NCBI GenBank assembly: GCA_020343715.1
Contig: CP070808.1
Span: 246,740-252,625 of the forward strand
Reading direction: 5' to 3'
DNA from: Thermoplasmata archaeon
GTDB lineage: Archaea > Thermoplasmatota > DTKX01 > GCA-020343715
Length of the DNA stretch: 5,886 nucleotides
This document shows, piece after piece, positions 4,301-5,886 of the stretch (the stretch's first letter is position 1; every line of letters begins with the position of its first letter). A model generated the notes under the pieces. The model was given only the letters and a program-made list of their open reading frames with translations. It had not been told where the DNA came from and ran no database searches. Both the position numbers and the translations under genes were made by a program.

Positions 4301-5886
4301 TACTACCTAAAGGTCAACAACACGATGTACGAGAGCGATCCCACATCGACAATGACCTTCGAGTACACGACCTTCCCGGGTGAGATCGACTCCCTATTGG
4401 TGGTCCAGTATAGGACATGGTTCAACATCACTTGGGGCTATCCCGATGAGGACGGTGGCAAGAAGGTCACGATGTTCGAACTCTACTGGTACTCCATCGA
4501 CGACGACCTGGTGGAACAATCGAGCAACTCCACGGGCTTCTTCTATGTGAACGAGACCCACTACGGTCTGATCCCTGGGAGGGAGTACCACTACAGGGTC
4601 ATGGCCAAGAACGACAACGGGTGGGGACCGTGGTCGGACTACGTGAGCGTGGTGTTCAAGGCGCTACCATCGTCCCCGATCGTATCGGCCGAAGTCGTCG
4701 AAAAGGAATACATCGTGATCAACTGGACGATGCCCCTGCGTGCCAACTGCACCGACTGCACCGGTTACCAGGTGTTCAGGGGGGAGAAGGAGGACGAGCT
4801 CGACCTGGTCGCGAATGTGACCATCGGTCGATCCTGGACCGACTACGACGTGGTCGAGGGGGGTACCTACTGGTATAGGGTAGTGGCCGTCAGCCCCATC
4901 GGTCTCGGGAACCCCAGCGAGGTGCTCGAGGTCAAGATCCCCGAGGATGGGCCCGGTCCCTCCCCCACGACCCTGCTCATAGCCGCCGTCATCATTCTGG
5001 TGATGTCCGGCACAGCTTTCATCCTCTACTCGAGGTCAAGAAAGCGGGATATTTCAGAGGAGACGCCGACGATTCCCGCGGGTGAAGTCGTCGTGGAGCC
5101 GGCATCGATCGTGCCGGTCCCCCCCTGGTCGAGGTCTGAGGAGGAGCCCACGACGGCACACGTCGCACCCGTGGCAGCTCCTCAGTCGGACGCGGCTGGC
5201 CTACTTCCTTACATAGTGGAGGAGGTGTTCGTGGTGTACGCCGACGGTCGTATGATCACCAGCTGTGCCCGGGAGGAGTGCGGCACCGCCGACGCGGACC
5301 TGATGTCGGGCATGCTCATCGCCATCCAGGGGCTCATCCAGGACGGCCTGGAGAGCGGGGGGAGGCTCGAATCCATCAAGTACGGGGAGAACCTCATCAG
5401 CCTGGCCAGCGGGGACCACGTCGTTGTGGCCGCCGTCGTCTATGGCAGACCTGACGACCAGCTCCAGGAGGACCTGAAGAAGACCGTCTCCAACATCGAG
5501 GGGACGTACGCGGGCATCATCGAGGAGTGGACGGGCGACCCATCGGCCATGGCAGGGCTGGACGACCTGGTGATGCCCCTCATTGACAAGACGGCGTACC
5601 TGACCCGGGACAACGTGGGCGACGTGCTGGCCGACCACGGGGTGGCACTCCTTTCCGCAGTGGACTTCCACAGGGGCTACGTGCGGCTCAAGATGGCTGC
5701 CGTCAACGCCACGTACGACACCATCATCGACTCGGCCGTGGAGGTCCACTACGACGATGACATGCTGAGGATGGAGCGGGTGGAGCCCGACTCAATTGTG
5801 ATCAGGGGCGACCGGGTTACGCTGGGAAACATCCTGCCCGGGGAGCGCAAGACCGTGGCCCTCCTCTTCGACCCCCAGATCTGCCA
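1325..5886 (+). CDS. Giant surface protein: beta-propeller, seven FN3, TM helix, cytosolic longin-like domain (3' partial)
   Basis: The frame is open from TTG 1325 to the right edge, 1,520 complete codons without a stop. Residues 1-32 form a basic start (MRGSARGA) and a hydrophobic segment, either a signal peptide or an uncleaved anchor. Residues 70-540 are seven SBBP-type propeller blades. Residues 546-1209 are seven FN3 domains. Residues 1217-1235 are a transmembrane helix, followed by RSRKR at 1237-1241 (stop-transfer, cytosolic side). Residues 1242-1295 are a linker rich in proline, acidic residues and alanine. Residues 1296-1420 look like a longin/roadblock-type alpha/beta domain (VYADGRMI; DADLMSGMLIAIQ; LASGDHVVVAAVVYG). 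From about 1436 a beta-sandwich begins (LGNILPGERKTVALLFDPQIC) and is cut by the edge. I remember this pair of C-terminal domains from many Thermoplasmatota membrane proteins; their function is unknown. The ectodomain has 36 N-x-S/T sequons and the visible cytosolic part only one. The role is probably surface adhesion or sensing. The alternative start at ATG 1184 would add 47 residues with atypical codons and span the TATA box. Confidence 0.88.
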   Translation, partial: MRGSARGAVCFVLIGLLVTIGPISSLVVYIPFGDIVDADVTRAFDEGIGTTDVEDSNRPLTDTGASPGLHYLSYIGGSHTEDVLASTVDEEGDRYIVGTTLSYDYPTTPGAFNRSLNGIDGGVWRDGFITRVDSKGNITASTFLGGNRRDIISDIEVLEDGDVLVVGYTNSTDFPTTPSAMNRTFIGGERDVFIALLDANLTNVKYASFFGGDGYDGSSTLAVDGSGRVYVCGVTSSSDLPTSIDAYQRSHSNASVEEDLFVAGFSPSLDSLTFCTYLGGDGNESTPICDLDSEGNIVTSGLTDGTGMPVTTGAYDTKAAGVNESFLAIISNDGRSLMACTYIGGDGADRIAAVLLNRTDTVYITGATDSKDWDFNGLNGPNPTRLPRLDEDDSFVMALDPDLTTCTFGTFLGGSEGDLGLDITLDDSEELLYFIGLTGSTDIAMNCTKGAYDKKFRGGLSDLFVSTIDLTDGTIDYTSLLGGRDDEQVTLAAQVLDVDDEGVIHFTFETKSDDIPTTMNAACHTFSGGEWDMVVASLNPRPCPVPEPLNVTAIEGKGWINFTWELPPYEMCRLDCVKVFKGIEPDDSEKLRETVPLGIMYFNETIAISRNITHYFWFRLKNTAGLSELQEPIEWLPLERATVPRDLVAWSGDSNVTLNWSRPLDDGGEVSGYHVFRGPDDSTVDDLIATLGPDALSYNDTIDMVNGTTLHYGVRAFNIKHNGTISFTRSLVWGPPTVPRLVVGDPGDTNVTLSWRPPKSDGGINISGYRVWRSTNLVNWTLTPGPVGPETVYTDVNRMNNVTYHYRVAAYHDRADGPNATTIGHTPFGRPGPPENLTVTPGEGFITIRWTPPLDGNGMDPYVYIVYYGTDTRFLNSSMASVGTRKVHQVPTLNVTFYYMVTAKNDAGESISTEKLPGLALDRPGTPTDFELDRDDKGMMLTWKRPVNDGGHGILRFDVYKLSTDGGFINIENVTNREWYLDEEVDWGINYSYYLKVNNTMYESDPTSTMTFEYTTFPGEIDSLLVVQYRTWFNITWGYPDEDGGKKVTMFELYWYSIDDDLVEQSSNSTGFFYVNETHYGLIPGREYHYRVMAKNDNGWGPWSDYVSVVFKALPSSPIVSAEVVEKEYIVINWTMPLRANCTDCTGYQVFRGEKEDELDLVANVTIGRSWTDYDVVEGGTYWYRVVAVSPIGLGNPSEVLEVKIPEDGPGPSPTTLLIAAVIILVMSGTAFILYSRSRKRDISEETPTIPAGEVVVEPASIVPVPPWSRSEEEPTTAHVAPVAAPQSDAAGLLPYIVEEVFVVYADGRMITSCAREECGTADADLMSGMLIAIQGLIQDGLESGGRLESIKYGENLISLASGDHVVVAAVVYGRPDDQLQEDLKKTVSNIEGTYAGIIEEWTGDPSAMAGLDDLVMPLIDKTAYLTRDNVGDVLADHGVALLSAVDFHRGYVRLKMAAVNATYDTIIDSAVEVHYDDDMLRMERVEPDSIVIRGDRVTLGNILPGERKTVALLFDPQIC
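1532..2941 (+). repeat. Seven SBBP-type beta-propeller blade repeats (protein level)
   Basis: The motif aromatic-x-S/T-aromatic-hydrophobic-GG recurs seven times. The GG pairs begin at residues 76, 145, 211, 279, 344, 413 and 482, so the period is 69, 66, 68, 65, 69 and 69. Examples are YLSYIGG, ASTFLGG, CTYLGG and TSLLGG. Between them most blades carry a second motif such as DYPTTPGAF, DFPTTPSAM or DLPTSIDAY, and a closing strand such as DVFIALLDA, DLFVAGFS or DMVVASLN. This is the SBBP repeat pattern, and seven repeats suit one closed seven-bladed propeller. Blade 5 is the most divergent, with its PTT motif replaced by KDWDFNG. Nucleotide identity between blades is low, so the duplication is old. 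Confidence 0.85.
2960..4951 (+). repeat. Array of seven fibronectin type III domains (protein level)
   Basis: Seven FN3 domains of about 90-100 residues start near residues 546, 644, 739, 833, 927, 1017 and 1114. Each has the B-strand tryptophan (FTWELPP, LNWSRPL, LSWRPPK, IRWTPPL, LTWKRPV, ITWGYPD, INWTMPL). Most have a GYxVFRG-like C strand and a tyrosine-containing strand such as YHYRVAAY, YHYRVMAKN or YWYRVVAV. The middle five have a DGG-like loop between strands B and C. The first and last have cysteine pairs there instead. The array probably acts as a stalk that lifts the propeller off the membrane. Confidence 0.88.
4973..5886 (+). other. Transmembrane helix and cytosolic region of the large protein
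   Basis: Residues 1217-1235 are strongly hydrophobic (LLIAAVIILVMSGTAFILY) and are followed at once by basic residues, which puts the C-terminal side in the cytosol. After a flexible linker, an alpha/beta domain of about 125 residues shows the order strand-DGRMI-helix (DADLMSGMLIAIQ)-strand-SGDHVVVAAVVYG strand-long helix ending near EEWTGD. The order resembles longin/roadblock/profilin-like folds, but I cannot prove the fold from sequence alone. The next domain is all-beta in pattern and is cut at residue 1520. Single NAT sequon here, none expected to be used. Confidence 0.65.

Noticed and set aside
5201..5749. A 182-codon minus-strand open frame opposite the cytosolic domain
   Set aside because: It has the same mirror-image composition, no ribosome site was seen, and the plus-strand frame is clearly the coding one.

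Overview
The window looks archaeal, most likely an uncultured, fairly GC-rich member of the Thermoplasmatota (Methanomassiliicoccales or a related marine/sediment lineage). Four things point this way: archaeal box A promoters (TTTATATA), GGTGA/GGAGGTGA Shine-Dalgarno sites, a cell surface dominated by Ig-like, FN3 and beta-propeller proteins dense in N-glycosylation sequons, and a cytosolic tail of a type I remember from that phylum. The phylum is an inference from protein style, not from a marker gene.

Left part, minus strand (1-1047). From right to left there are three genes. The first is an 82-residue unrecognised protein (799-1047) with a near-perfect Shine-Dalgarno. The second is a 113-residue cysteine-rich DUF3795-type protein (303-644). 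The third is a secreted Ig-like surface protein that starts at 247 and runs off the left edge. The last two each have a TATA element about 32-35 bases before the ATG and no Shine-Dalgarno, so their mRNAs should be almost leaderless.

Middle (1048-1324). This is a control region with a perfect plus-strand TATA box, a Shine-Dalgarno and several very short minus-strand frames, two of which end in TAG.

Right part, plus strand (1325-5886). One very large open frame fills the rest and continues past the right edge, with 1,520 complete codons visible. No ATG fits its N-terminus well. I place the start at TTG 1325, four bases after GGTGA. The product is a membrane protein with, in order: an N-terminal signal or anchor, a seven-bladed SBBP-type beta-propeller, seven FN3 domains, one transmembrane helix with a basic stop-transfer motif, an acidic/proline-rich linker, a longin/roadblock-like alpha/beta domain, and the start of a beta-sandwich domain. 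The sequons (36 outside, 1 inside) fit this topology.

The main point of interest is this protein: a large glycosylated ectodomain joined to a cytosolic module of the general kind that works in small-GTPase or adaptor systems. A signalling or surface-organising role is inference; the domain layout is read directly from the translation.
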